From positions 1 to 64,000 of the forward strand of contig JAFDWM010000291.1 of the NCBI GenBank assembly GCA_018268455.1: a stretch of 64,000 bases of DNA. The letters are read 5' to 3'. This document shows, in pieces, positions 8,760-21,432 of the stretch. A model generated the notes under the pieces. It worked only from the letters and a program-made list of their open reading frames with translations. It was not told the DNA's origin and did no database searches. This DNA comes from Actinomycetota bacterium (lineage in GTDB: Bacteria > Actinomycetota > Actinomycetes > Actinomycetales > Microbacteriaceae). The position numbers and the translations under genes are program-made. Numbering within the stretch: position 1 is the first letter of the stretch; every line of letters starts with the position of its first letter.

Positions 8760-8823
8760 GCTGGTGTGTTCTCCTTGTGAATGTCCCGCGCGGAGATCCA
8801 CGCGAGTGCGACGTGTATGAACG

Positions 8824-8897
8824 TCGGGGCGACAGGATTTGAACCTGCGACCTCCCGCTCCCAAAGCGGGCGCTCTACCAAGCTGAGCTACGCCCCG
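8824..8897 (-). tRNA. tRNA-Pro (anticodon TGG)
   Basis: Read on the minus strand, the 74-base sequence folds as a full cloverleaf: 7-bp acceptor stem CGGGGCG/CGCCCCG, D-arm with AGCTTGGTAGAG, anticodon stem CCCGC/GCGGG around loop TTTGGGA (anticodon TGG), and T-arm with GTTCAAATC. CCA is not encoded. A -10-like TAGACT (minus strand, 8932-8937) lies about 35 bases upstream. Confidence 0.95.
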
Positions 8898-9029
8898 GAT
8901 AGGACCCGCGCGCGCGGGAACGGCCTCCACGAGTCTAACGGAACGGAGCACCCCTGTCCGTCAGGTATGCTCATTGAGGTCCGGACGCCGCCTGAGCGCA
9001 TGAGTCCGAGAGGAACAAATGAAAATCGC

Positions 9030-9100
9030 GGGGATGTAGCTTAATGGTAAAGCCTTAGTCTTCCAAACTAATGACGCGGGTTCGATTCCCGTCATCCCCT
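9030..9100 (+). tRNA. tRNA-Gly (anticodon TCC)
   Basis: The 71-base cloverleaf has acceptor GGGGATG/CATCCCC, anticodon stem TTAGT/ACTAA around CTTCCAA (anticodon TCC), and T-loop TTCGATT closed by GCGGG/CCCGT. CCA is not encoded. A TATGCT box at 8966-8971 is a possible -10, giving a short leader. It is divergent from tRNA-Pro and followed by a hairpin at 9107-9137. Confidence 0.95.
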
Positions 9101-9106
9101 CCGCTC

Positions 9107-9137
9107 AGAAGGGCCTCGCCGCCGGCGAGGCCCTTCT
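9107..9137 (+). terminator. Terminator after tRNA-Gly
   Basis: Perfect 14-bp stem (9107-9120 with 9124-9137, AGAAGGGCCTCGCC arm) with a 3-base apical loop, 6 bases after the tRNA. Confidence 0.8.
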
Positions 9138-9214
9138 CGTGTTGCGGGATCCGTTCCCCGCGTGCGTCCGCACGCACGTGGGATCGGTCCGGTCCACCTG
9201 CAGACGTGCAGACG

Positions 9215-9246
9215 ACGAGAGCCCCTGCCGAAGCAAGGGCTCTCGT
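9215..9246 (-). terminator. Terminator after rbpA
   Basis: 10-bp perfect stem (9215-9224 with 9237-9246, ACGAGAGCCC arm) and a 12-base loop, 20 bases past the rbpA stop. Confidence 0.7.
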
Positions 9247-9266
9247 GATGCGATCGTGGCGACCGG

Positions 9267-9623
9267 TCAGGACTGGCCGCGGCGCTCGCGCAGCTGCGTG
9301 AGCGCGTCGTCGAGCAGCTGCTCGGCCTCTTCGTCGGTGCGACGCTCCTTCACGTAGGCGAGGTGCGTCTTGTAGGGCTCCGCCTTCGCGATCTCCGGCG
9401 GATTCTCCTTGTCGCGCCCGGCCGGAAGGCCGGAGTGCGGGTGGTCGATGATGTCCGGGATCTCCTCTTCGGGCAATCCCGCAGCGAAGTAGCGCACGGT
9501 CTCGTTGCCGAGGCCGTCCCAGTACGAGACGGCGATGCGATCGGCGTGGTAGCCGTGGTCCTGCTCGCCCATCGGCCCCGAGCCGACGCGGGTGCCGCGG
9601 ATCGCGTTTCCTCCGGTGGCCAT
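9267..9623 (-). CDS. rbpA: RNA polymerase-binding protein RbpA
   Basis: Actinobacterial transcription factor that binds RNA polymerase and group I/II sigma factors and stabilises the open complex. The 118-residue protein opens with GGNAIRGTRVGSGPMGE (RbpA core-binding N-terminal region). It contains the YWDGLGNETVRYFA segment and ends in a sigma-interacting helical domain (KTHLAYVKERRTDEEAEQLLDDAL). Its ATG shares one base with the secG stop (9623), so it is coupled to secG. The pairing of a global transcription factor with a translocon subunit is compact, but no functional link is visible. Confidence 0.95.
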   Translation of the reverse strand: MATGGNAIRGTRVGSGPMGEQDHGYHADRIAVSYWDGLGNETVRYFAAGLPEEEIPDIIDHPHSGLPAGRDKENPPEIAKAEPYKTHLAYVKERRTDEEAEQLLDDALTQLRERRGQS

Positions 9624-9871
9624 CAGATCGCCTCGAACTTCGTGATCAGACCGAGGCCCACCACCGCCACGAACCAGACGAGCGCGAGCACCACGGTGAA
9701 GCGGTTGAGGTTGCGCTCCGCGAGGCCGCTGGAGCCCACGGCCGACGTCATGCCGCCGCCGAACATGTCGGACAGCCCGCCGCCGCGCCCCTTGTGGAGC
9801 AGGATCAGAAGGGTGAGCAGGACGCTGGTGATGCCCAGCAGAACCTGCAGGATGAACTGGAGAATATCCAC
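9623..9871 (-). CDS. secG: Protein translocase subunit SecG
   Basis: Small membrane subunit of the SecYEG channel. The 82-residue protein has two transmembrane helices (about 3-24 and 60-77) flanking a Gly-rich cytosolic loop with the family motif HKGRGGGLSDMFGG. It follows tpiA, from which a hairpin at 9941-9966 separates it, and overlaps rbpA by one base. Confidence 0.95.
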   Translation of the reverse strand: MDILQFILQVLLGITSVLLTLLILLHKGRGGGLSDMFGGGMTSAVGSSGLAERNLNRFTVVLALVWFVAVVGLGLITKFEAI

Positions 9872-9940
9872 GGATCGGCCTTTCGCTCGGGCCCGCGCAG
9901 TCGGTCGGGATCCCGGGTAACGGTCAATTATACGTCGAGA

Positions 9941-9966
9941 CGTCCCCGCCCTTTCGGGCGGGGACG
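9941..9966 (-). terminator. Terminator after tpiA
   Basis: Perfect 11-bp stem CGTCCCCGCCC (9941-9951) with its complement at 9956-9966 and a TTTC loop, 4 bases past the tpiA stop. Confidence 0.8.
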
Positions 9967-9970
9967 CGTG

Positions 9971-10762
9971 TCACACTCCTACGTGCTTCTGATAGCGCAC
10001 GATCGCGGCGAACTCGTCGACCACGAGACTGGCACCGCCGACGAGCGCCCCGTCCACATCGGGCTCGCGCATGAACCCGGCGATGTTCGCCGACTTCACC
10101 GATCCCCCGTAGAGGATCCGGGTGCGTGCGGCCGCCTCGTCTCCGAGCACCTTCGCGATCACGCCGCGCAGCACGGCGCAGACGTCCTGCGCCTGCCGCG
10201 GGGTGGCCGCCTGGCCCGAGCCGATCGCCCAGACCGGCTCATACGCGACGACGATGTCCGCCTTCGCGTCCAGGCCCTGCAGCGCGGCCTCGAGCTGGCC
10301 GGCGGGAACCGCGCTCGCGCCGAACTTCTCCAGATCCTCCGCGGTCTCGCCGACGCAGATCACCGGCACCAGGCCGTGTGTGATCGCCGCCTTGGTCTTG
10401 GCCGCCACGACCTCGTCGCTCTCCGCGTGATACTCGCGGCGCTCGGAGTGACCGATGATGACGTAGCTCGCATCGAGCTTGGCCAGGAACGCACCCGAGA
10501 TCTCGCCGGTGTAGGCGCCGGAGTCGTGCGCCGACAGATCCTGCGCACCGAACGCGAACGGGATCTTGTCGGCGTCGATCAGCGTCTGCACGCTGCGCAG
10601 GTCGGTGAACGGCGGGAAGATCGCCACCTCGACGGTGCCGTCCTCGTGCTTCGCATCCTTCAGCGTCCAGTGCAGCTTCTGCACGAACGCGACCGCCTGC
10701 AGGTGGTCGAGGTTCATCTTCCAGTTGCCCGCAATCAGCGGGGTCCTGTTGTTCACTGCCAT
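9971..10762 (-). CDS. tpiA: Triosephosphate isomerase
   Basis: Interconverts dihydroxyacetone phosphate and glyceraldehyde-3-phosphate in glycolysis. The 263-residue TIM barrel shows the three catalytic markers: Lys in GNWKMN (about 14), His in IIGHSERR (about 100) and Glu in AYEPVWAIG (about 172). The phosphate-binding GGSVKSAN lies near residue 220. The start codon (10760-10762) sits 10 bases inside the end of pgk, so translation is coupled to the preceding glycolytic gene. Confidence 0.97.
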   Translation of the reverse strand: MAVNNRTPLIAGNWKMNLDHLQAVAFVQKLHWTLKDAKHEDGTVEVAIFPPFTDLRSVQTLIDADKIPFAFGAQDLSAHDSGAYTGEISGAFLAKLDASYVIIGHSERREYHAESDEVVAAKTKAAITHGLVPVICVGETAEDLEKFGASAVPAGQLEAALQGLDAKADIVVAYEPVWAIGSGQAATPRQAQDVCAVLRGVIAKVLGDEAAARTRILYGGSVKSANIAGFMREPDVDGALVGGASLVVDEFAAIVRYQKHVGV

Positions 10763-11979
10763 CCGAGGACCTCCAGTCCGGGAAGCTTCTTGCCCTCGAG
10801 GAACTCGAGGCTCGCGCCTCCGCCTGTCGAGATGTGACCGAACTGGTCGTCCGCGAAGCCGAGCTGGCGCACGGCGGCTGCGGAGTCGCCACCGCCGACG
10901 ACGCTGAGTCCGTCGGTCTCCGTGAGCGCCTGCGCGACGGTCTTGGTCCCGGCCGCGAATGCCGGGAACTCGAACACGCCCATCGGGCCGTTCCAGAACA
11001 CGGTCTTGGATCCGCGGATCGCCTCGGCGAACCGAGCGGCGGTGTCGGGCCCGATGTCCAGCCCGATCCCGGACGCGCCGAACGCCGTCTTCTCGATCGC
11101 GTCGGCCGCGGCGATCTCATGCGCCGCGTCGGCCGAGAACGAAGCGGCGACGACCACGTCGGTCGGGAGCACGAGCTCGACGCCGCGCTCCTTCGCCTCC
11201 GCGATGTAACCGCGCACGGTGTCCAGTTGATCCTTCTCGAGCAGGCTCGACGCGACCGCGTGCCCCTCCGCCGCGAGGAAGGTGAACAGCATGCCGCCGC
11301 CGACGAGCAGGCGATCCACCCGCGGCAGCAGGTGCGAGATCACACCGAGCTTGTCCGACACCTTGGACCCGCCGAGCACCACCGTGTACGGACGCTCGGG
11401 GTTCTCGGTGAGGCGATCGAGGACCTTCAGCTCGGTCTCGATCAGGAGGCCGGCCGAGGACGGCAGCAGCTGTGCGAGGTCGTAGACGCTCGCCTGCTTG
11501 CGGTGCACGACGCCGAACCCGTCGGAGACGAGCGCGTCGCCGAGCGCGGCGAGCTGTTCGGCGAACGCGCGGCGCTCCGCGTCGTCCTTGGACGTCTCCC
11601 CCGGGTTGAAGCGGAGGTTCTCCAGGACGACGACGCCGCCGGGCTGCAGGGCGGCCACGGCCTCCTGAGCGGCGGTCCCGACGGTGTCGGTCGCGAAGGC
11701 CACCGACCGCTCGAGCAGCTCCCCCAGACGCGCCGCCACCGGCGCGAGGCTGTACTGCGGGTCGGGAGCGCCATCGGGACGACCGAGGTGCGACACGACG
11801 ATCACGCGGGCGCCCTGGTCGATGAGGGCCTGAAGGGTCGGCACCGACGCCCGAACGCGGCCATCGTCCGTGATGACCCCGTCCCGCAAGGGGACGTTGA
11901 GGTCACACCGGACGATGACGCGCGTTCCGTCGAGCGAACCGACCGAATCTGACAGGGATTCGAGGGTGCGCAGAGTCAT
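10753..11979 (-). CDS. pgk: Phosphoglycerate kinase
   Basis: Transfers the acyl phosphate of 1,3-bisphosphoglycerate to ADP. The 408-residue protein has the N-terminal signature [12 protein letters not shown], the SHLGRPDG substrate loop, [11 protein letters not shown], the hinge GGSKVSDK, and the nucleotide-site GGGDS near residue 370. There is no ribosome site before the ATG. A TAAGCT -10 box (minus strand, 11987-11992) lies 7 bases upstream and overlaps the gap stop codon, suggesting an extra leaderless promoter inside the gap-pgk-tpiA run. Confidence 0.97.
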   Translation of the reverse strand: MTLRTLESLSDSVGSLDGTRVIVRCDLNVPLRDGVITDDGRVRASVPTLQALIDQGARVIVVSHLGRPDGAPDPQYSLAPVAARLGELLERSVAFATDTVGTAAQEAVAALQPGGVVVLENLRFNPGETSKDDAERRAFAEQLAALGDALVSDGFGVVHRKQASVYDLAQLLPSSAGLLIETELKVLDRLTENPERPYTVVLGGSKVSDKLGVISHLLPRVDRLLVGGGMLFTFLAAEGHAVASSLLEKDQLDTVRGYIAEAKERGVELVLPTDVVVAASFSADAAHEIAAADAIEKTAFGASGIGLDIGPDTAARFAEAIRGSKTVFWNGPMGVFEFPAFAAGTKTVAQALTETDGLSVVGGGDSAAAVRQLGFADDQFGHISTGGGASLEFLEGKKLPGLEVLGWQ

Positions 11980-11989
11980 AGGACTGAGC

Positions 11990-13093
<1,104 letters not shown>

Positions 13094-13100
13094 CCATCTT

Positions 13101-13727
13101 TTACGACAGTACCAGCAGTCCGTTGGTCTTTTCGCGCGCTGCCTCGAAGCGCTGGGCCACGTTCTCCCAGTTGGCGATGTTCCATGCGGCCTTCACGTAG
13201 TCCGCCTTGACGTTGAGGTAATCGAGGTAGAACGCGTGCTCCCACATGTCCAGCTGGAACAGCGGCACGGTGCCCTGCGCCGTGTTGCCCTGCTGGTCGA
13301 ACAGCTGCTGGATGATCAGGCGCGCGCCGATCGGATCCCAGCTCAGCACCGACCAGCCGGAGCCCTGGATGCCCATGGCCGCGGCGGTGAAGTGCGCCTG
13401 GAACTTCTCGAACGAGCCGAAGAACTCCTCGATGGCGGCCTTCAGCTCGCCCTCGGGCTGTCCGCCGCCGTTCGGCGACAGGTTCGTCCAGAAGATCGAG
13501 TGGTTGACGTGGCCGCCGAGGTTGAAGGCCAGGTCCTTCTCGAGCTTGTTCACGTTGGCCAGGTTGCCCGTCTCGCGGGCCTCGGCGAGCGACTCGAGAG
13601 CCGCGTTCGCACCGGCGACGTAAGCGGCGTGGTGCTTGTCGTGGTGCAGCTCCATGATCTTGCCGCTGATGTGCGGCTCGAGGGCCGCGAAGTCGTAAGG
13701 AAGGTCGGGCAGCGTGTAGGTCGCCAT
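13101..13727 (-). CDS. sodA: Superoxide dismutase (Mn/Fe type)
   Basis: Dismutates superoxide in the cytosol. The 208-residue product has the four metal ligands in context: His in LHHDKHHAAYV (about 27), His in GGHVNHSIFW (about 75), then Asp and His in LDMWEHAFYLDY (about 162 and 166). Mn versus Fe cannot be settled by eye. The ATG at 13725-13727 (MATYTLPDLPYD) is preferred over one 15 bases upstream because it fits the family start. The ribosome site is weak. A GC-rich hairpin sits in the leader at 13746-13763, and TAGGAT at 13812-13817 (minus) is a candidate -10. Confidence 0.95.
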   Translation of the reverse strand: MATYTLPDLPYDFAALEPHISGKIMELHHDKHHAAYVAGANAALESLAEARETGNLANVNKLEKDLAFNLGGHVNHSIFWTNLSPNGGGQPEGELKAAIEEFFGSFEKFQAHFTAAAMGIQGSGWSVLSWDPIGARLIIQQLFDQQGNTAQGTVPLFQLDMWEHAFYLDYLNVKADYVKAAWNIANWENVAQRFEAAREKTNGLLVLS

Positions 13728-13903
13728 GGCGATGTCATCCAATCCGCGCCGCGCTCGCGGCGCTTGCCGGTCCCCCGAGGCGCGGTGGTGCGCTCGGGGC
13801 GGACGTTTCTCATCCTACTGACGGCAACGCGCCGTGCGACCGGATCCTTCCACGTGTGACGCACGCCGGGCCGGGCTCCGCCGAGTCTGCGTACCCCGGG
13901 GAC

Positions 13904-13943
13904 GCAAGGGTCCCCGCACCGGTTCCGGTGCGGGGACCCTTGC
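13904..13943 (-). terminator. Terminator after whiA
   Basis: Perfect 17-bp stem (13904-13920 with 13927-13943, arm starting GCAAGGGTCCCC) with a 6-base loop, 15 bases beyond the whiA stop. Confidence 0.8.
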
Positions 13944-13958
13944 GAGGTCGCCGTGGGC

Positions 13959-14936
13959 TCAGACGTCGAGGCCGGCCGGCACGGCGGCCTCGGTGCCGGG
14001 GATGCCCTCCGCCTGGGCGCGCTTGTCGGCCATCGCGAGAAGGCGACGGATCCGGCCCGCGACGGCGTCCTTCGTGAGCGGCGGTTCGGCGTGATGGCCG
14101 AGCTCGTCGAGGCTCGCGTCGCGATGGGCGAGACGCAGCGCGCCCGCGGTGCGCAGATGCTCGGGCACCTCGTCACCGAGGATCTCGAGCGCACGCTCGA
14201 CGCGCGCGCACGCGGCCACGGCGGCCTGCGCGGAGCGGCGCAGGTTCGCGTCGTCGAAGTTCACCAGGCGGTTGACGCCGGCACGCACCTCGCGGCGCTG
14301 GCGCATCTCCTCCCACGCCGCGGCGGTCTTGGTCGCACCCATGAGCGTCAGGACCTCGCGGATGCCCTCGGGCTCGCGGACGACGACACGCGGCATGCCG
14401 CGCACCTCGCGCGCCTTCGCAGCGATCCCGATCCGGTGTGCGGCGCCGACCAGGGCCATCGCCGCCTCCGACGACGGGCAGGCCACCTCGAGCACGGCAG
14501 AGCGGCCGGGCTCGCTGAGCGAGCCGGAGGCGAGGAATGCGCCGCGCCAGAGGCCTGCGAGCTCCTCGCGCGAGCCGGTCGTGAGACGGTTCGGCAGGCC
14601 GCGCACAGGCCGGCGACGCTGGTCAAGCAGGCCGGTCTGACGGGCGAGGGTCTCCCCCGCCGCGATCACGCGCACCGCGAACTTGGCGCCGTCGCCGGCC
14701 GATGCGCCCTGGATCGGGGCGATCTCCGGCCGCACGCCGAAGAGCTCGGCCAGGTCGCGGGCGACCCGCCGTGCCAGCAGCTCCGCGTCCACCTCGGCCT
14801 CGACCGCGATGCGGTTGGCGATCTGGTGCAGCCCGCCGGCGAATCGCAGCACCGCCGTCACCTCCGCGACGCGCACGGTCGGGGGTGCGTTCCGGATGCT
14901 GACGAGCTCGGCCTTGACGTCGGTGGTGAGTGCCAC
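13959..14936 (-). CDS. whiA: Sporulation/cell-division regulator WhiA
   Basis: DNA-binding protein with an N-terminal LAGLIDADG-like domain and a C-terminal helix-turn-helix. In Streptomyces it controls division genes; in non-sporulating relatives it affects division and chromosome segregation. Visible: [11 protein letters not shown] at the start, the homing-endonuclease-like core with [15 protein letters not shown] (about residue 130), and the C-terminal HTH around [13 protein letters not shown]. The GTG at 14934-14936 has AAGGAG 5 bases upstream and gives 325 residues, the normal length. It follows rapZ by 86 bases; the yvcK gene often found between these two in Gram-positives is absent. 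Confidence 0.95.
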   Translation of the reverse strand: MALTTDVKAELVSIRNAPPTVRVAEVTAVLRFAGGLHQIANRIAVEAEVDAELLARRVARDLAELFGVRPEIAPIQGASAGDGAKFAVRVIAAGETLARQTGLLDQRRRPVRGLPNRLTTGSREELAGLWRGAFLASGSLSEPGRSAVLEVACPSSEAAMALVGAAHRIGIAAKAREVRGMPRVVVREPEGIREVLTLMGATKTAAAWEEMRQRREVRAGVNRLVNFDDANLRRSAQAAVAACARVERALEILGDEVPEHLRTAGALRLAHRDASLDELGHHAEPPLTKDAVAGRIRRLLAMADKRAQAEGIPGTEAAVPAGLDV

Positions 14937-15022
14937 GGGACTCCTTCTCGGGGGCGGCGCCGGAACTCGGCACAAGGGATCAGCTTACCCGGCCTCGGCG
15001 CCGCGCACCGGCCGGGTCGGCC

Positions 15023-15892
15023 CTACTCGCGCCCGAGATCCCTGTGCCGCACGGTCACAGCCACACCGGGGAGCGAGCCGAGCCGGGCCGCGAGCTCCTC
15101 GGCCATCGCCACCGAGCGGTGCTTGCCGCCCGTGCATCCGATCGCGACCACCGAGTGGCTCTTGTTCTCGCGCTGATACCCCTCCAGCACCGGCTGCAGC
15201 GCCGCGGTGTAGGCGTCGAGGAATGCCTGCGCCCCGTCACGACCGAGCACGTAGTCACGCACCTCCTCGTCGAGGCCGGTCGACCCGCGCAGTGCGTCGA
15301 TCCAGAACGGGTTGGGCAGGAAGCGCATGTCGGCGACCAGGTCGGCATCGGAGGGCAGCCCGTATTTGAAGCCGAAGCTCATCACCGTGAGCTTGTGGCG
15401 TGCGGCGCCCTCCTCAGCGAAGATGTCGTTGACCTTCGTCACCAGCTGATGCACGTTGAGATTCGAGGTGTCGATGACGATGTCGGCCGCCTCGCGCATC
15501 GGCGCGACGCGCACGCGCTCGGCGCGGATACCGTCGAACAGCGTGCCGTCGCCCTGCAGCGGATGCGGGCGACGCACCGACTCGAAGCGCCGCACCAGCA
15601 CATCGTCGGATGCGTCCAGGAACACCACCTGCACGGATCCGTGCTCGCGCAGCGCGCGGGCGACGCCGGGGAACCCGTCGAACAGATCGCGACCGCGTAC
15701 GTCGACCACCGCGGCGACCTTCGGCAGCGCACTGCCGCCGATGTTGGCGAGGTCGAGCAGCGGCCGCAGCATCTGCGGCGGCAGGTTGTCGACCACATAC
15801 CAGCCCAGGTCTTCGAGCGCGTTCGCGACGGTGGAGCGCCCCGCCCCGGACATGCCCGTGACGATCAGGAACTCACCCTGGCCGGCGCTCAT
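15023..15892 (-). CDS. rapZ: RapZ/YvcJ-type nucleotide-binding protein
   Basis: A 289-residue P-loop protein. Walker A is GMSGAGRST near residue 13, the DNLPP motif follows at about 35, and the C-terminal domain carries SFGFKYGLP and IGCTGGKHRSV. In E. coli the relative is an RNase E adaptor controlling glmS RNAs; in Gram-positives the exact role is unsettled, so the RNA-adaptor function should not be assumed. The ATG has GGAGATC upstream. It sits 27 bases after uvrC and before whiA, a conserved actinobacterial order. Confidence 0.93.
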   Translation of the reverse strand: MSAGQGEFLIVTGMSGAGRSTVANALEDLGWYVVDNLPPQMLRPLLDLANIGGSALPKVAAVVDVRGRDLFDGFPGVARALREHGSVQVVFLDASDDVLVRRFESVRRPHPLQGDGTLFDGIRAERVRVAPMREAADIVIDTSNLNVHQLVTKVNDIFAEEGAARHKLTVMSFGFKYGLPSDADLVADMRFLPNPFWIDALRGSTGLDEEVRDYVLGRDGAQAFLDAYTAALQPVLEGYQRENKSHSVVAIGCTGGKHRSVAMAEELAARLGSLPGVAVTVRHRDLGRE

Positions 15893-15919
15893 CGGATCTC
15901 CTTCTCGCTCGCGTCAAGC

Positions 15920-17913
15920 CTAGCCAGTGGACGAGGATGCCGCGTCGCCGGCGGGCACCGATTCCGCGGGTTCGACAGCACCGGTGCGCGCGCCTGTCGG
16001 CACCGGGCCCGTGCCGGCGAGGTGCGCGCGGATGGCCTCCGCCAGTGCCGGCCCGATCCCCTGCACCTCCTGGATCTCCTCCGAGCCCGCCCGGCGCAAC
16101 GCCGCGACGGATCCGAAGTGGCGCAGCAGCGCCTTGATCCGCGCGGCGCCGAGGCCCGGAACCTCTCCGAGGATCGACGTGATGTCACGCTTGCGGCGCT
16201 TGCGCTGGTGGGTGATCGCGAACCGGTGCGCCTCGTCGCGCAGGCGCTGCACGAGATACAGCGCCTCGCTCGTGCGCGGCAGGATGACCGGGTAGTCGTC
16301 GCCCGGCAGCCACAGTTCCTCCAGCCGCTTCGCGATGCCGCACAGCCCGATGTCGGTGCGGCCGGCCTCGCGCAAGGCACGCGCCGCCGCCTCGACCTGA
16401 GGCTTGCCGCCGTCGACGATGAGCAGCTGGGGCGGGTAGGCGAAGCGCGGCCTGCGCCGCTCGGTGACGACGAGTTCCTCGCCGTCGTCGCCGATCTGCG
16501 GATCCGCTTCGGCGGCAGCCTGCTCGGGTGCGTCGAGATACGCGAGCCGCCGGGTGAGCACCTGGTGCATCGAGTCGGTGTCATCGGTGGTCTCGGCGAT
16601 GTTGAATGAGCGGTATTGGTCTTTGCGCGGCAACCCGTCCTCGAAGACCACCATCGAGGCGACGACGTTGGTGCCGCTCAGATGCGAGATGTCGTAGCAC
16701 TCGATGCGCAGCGGCGCCTCGGCGAGCCCCAGCGCCTCCTGCAGGTCGTTCAGCGCCTGGGTGCGGCTCGTATAGTCGCTGGAGCGCCGGGTCTTGTGCC
16801 GGATCAGCGCCTGCTGCGCGTTGAGGGTGGCGTTGCGCATGAGCTCGGCACGCTGACCCCGCTGAGCGACAGCGATCTCGACCTTCTTGCCCCGACGCTC
16901 GCGGAGCCACTCCTCGAGTTCCGCGGCGTCGTCGGGCAGCGTGGGCACGAGCACCCGGCGCGGCACCTGCTCGCCGCTCGCCTCGCCGTACACGCGCTGC
17001 AGGATCTGGTCGATGAGATCGGCGCCGGAGATGTCGATCTCCTTGTCGAGCGTGGAGGCGCGCACGCCGCGCACGCGGCCGCCGCGGATCACGAAGTGCT
17101 GGATCGCCGCGGACAGCTCATCCTCGGCGATGCCGAACAGATCCGCATCCTCATCCTGCGGGAGCACCAGCGCGCTGCGTCCCAGCACCGCGTCGATCGA
17201 GGCCAGCTGGTCGCGGTACTTCGCGGCGCTCTCGTAGTCCATCGCGGCGGACGCCTCGTGCATGCGGCGGGTCAGATCGCGGGTGAATCGCTCGTCGCCG
17301 CCCTCCATGAACGCGATGAAATCGTCGACCATCGCCCGGTGCTCGGCGATCGTGACGGTCATCGAGCAGGGGCCGCCGCACTTGCCGATCTGGCCGGGGA
17401 AGCACGGCCGCCCGGTCTGCATCGCCTTGCGATAGCTGGCGTCGCTGCAGGTGCGGATCGGGAACACCTTGATCATCAGGTCGATGGTGTCGTGCACGGC
17501 CCACACCTTCGGGTACGGCCCGAAGTACTTCGCGCCAGGGATCCGCCGGTTGCGGGTGACGATCACGCGCGGCGCCTCGTCGGCCAGGGTGATCGCCAGG
17601 AACGGATAAGACTTGTCGTCCTTGTAGCGCACGTTGAACGGCGGATCGAACTCCTTGATCCACATGTACTCGAGCTGCAGCGAGTCGACGTCGGTGGGCA
17701 CCACCGTCCACTCCACGGAGGCGGCGGTCGTCACCATCCGCCGGGTGCGCTCGTGCAGGGTGCGCAGCGGCGCGAAGTAGTTCGACAGGCGCTGACGCAG
17801 GTTCTTCGCCTTGCCGACGTAGAGCACGCGCCCCTGCGCGTCGCGGAACCGGTACACCCCGGGATCGGTCGGGATCTCCCCCGGCCTCGGCTTGTACGGC
17901 AGGTCTGCGGCCA

Positions 17914-17914
<1 letters not shown>
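15920..17914 (-). CDS. uvrC: Excinuclease ABC subunit C
   Basis: Makes both incisions in nucleotide excision repair after UvrB loading. The 664-residue protein has the N-terminal GIY-YIG nuclease ([20 protein letters not shown] about 18-37, described in part), a UVR motif around 205-240, and the RNase H-like C-terminal nuclease ([10 protein letters not shown] about 405, VDGGKPQ about 497). Two helix-hairpin-helix motifs close the chain ([15 protein letters not shown] and [11 protein letters not shown]). Its ATG shares one base with the uvrA stop, so the two repair genes are coupled. Confidence 0.97.
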
Positions 17915-20832
<2,918 letters not shown>

Positions 20833-20841
20833 CCGTCAAGT

Positions 20842-21432
20842 CTAGGAGCGGCCTCGGACATTGGATCCGCCGACCGGTTCCGACGCCGGCTCCGACTCCG
20901 GCCCGGGCTCCGCTGATCGCGCCTGTGACCTGCCCGACACGCGCAGCAGGGCGGCGCTCGCACCCGCGAGCAGCGCCGCGCCGAGCGGCGCCAGCCAGGC
21001 GAACCCCGGCCCGTGCAGGGGCGGCACGGCGAGCACGACGAGCGCGGCGACCGCCTGTGCGATCGCCTGGATCAGGAGCAGTCGGCGCACGCCGGGCAGC
21101 AGGACGGCCACGCGGATCCGCGATCGCCAGGGCACCGCCCATGCCCACGCCGCCAGCACATGCGCGAGGTGGATCAGCAGCACGGCCGAGGCCGTGCGCA
21201 TCGGCGACGGCGCGGTCAGAGCCAGCCCGACCGGCATGCAGGCGATGCCGATCCACGAGGCCATCGACCGCGGGACGATCGCGGACGCGGTGGCGGCGGC
21301 CGCGGCGATCCACCACCACATCGGGAACGGGTTCAGCAGCAGCGTGCCGCCCAGGATCACCGCGGCGGCGGCCACCCTCAGCACCGGCGCCGGAACGGAA
21401 CCGGGCACGCGCAGCTCGTGCGGGCGTCTCAT
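20842..21432 (-). CDS. Hypothetical multi-pass membrane protein linked to the MoxR/DUF58 cluster
   Basis: A 196-residue protein with about five hydrophobic segments (roughly 16-33, 37-56, 60-80, 84-104, 125-170) and a short Ser/Pro/Glu-rich cytosolic tail. No catalytic motif or known family is recognised. Its ATG overlaps the stop of the DUF58 gene (21429-21432), so it is the last gene of the DUF4129-MoxR-DUF58 operon and may form part of that assembly. Confidence 0.8.
   Translation of the reverse strand: MRRPHELRVPGSVPAPVLRVAAAAVILGGTLLLNPFPMWWWIAAAAATASAIVPRSMASWIGIACMPVGLALTAPSPMRTASAVLLIHLAHVLAAWAWAVPWRSRIRVAVLLPGVRRLLLIQAIAQAVAALVVLAVPPLHGPGFAWLAPLGAALLAGASAALLRVSGRSQARSAEPGPESEPASEPVGGSNVRGRS

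Noticed and set aside
6360-8780. An 806-codon plus-strand frame opposite clpP1, the TPR gene and tig
   Set aside because: Antisense to three well-supported genes, crosses their terminators and has low-complexity composition.
9030-9100. tRNA-Gly as an integration site for a mobile element
   Set aside because: No integrase, no repeated tRNA 3' end and normal core genes on both sides.
13101-13727. Assignment of the superoxide dismutase to Mn or Fe specifically
   Set aside because: The ligand set is shared by both; the deciding outer-sphere residues cannot be judged safely by eye.
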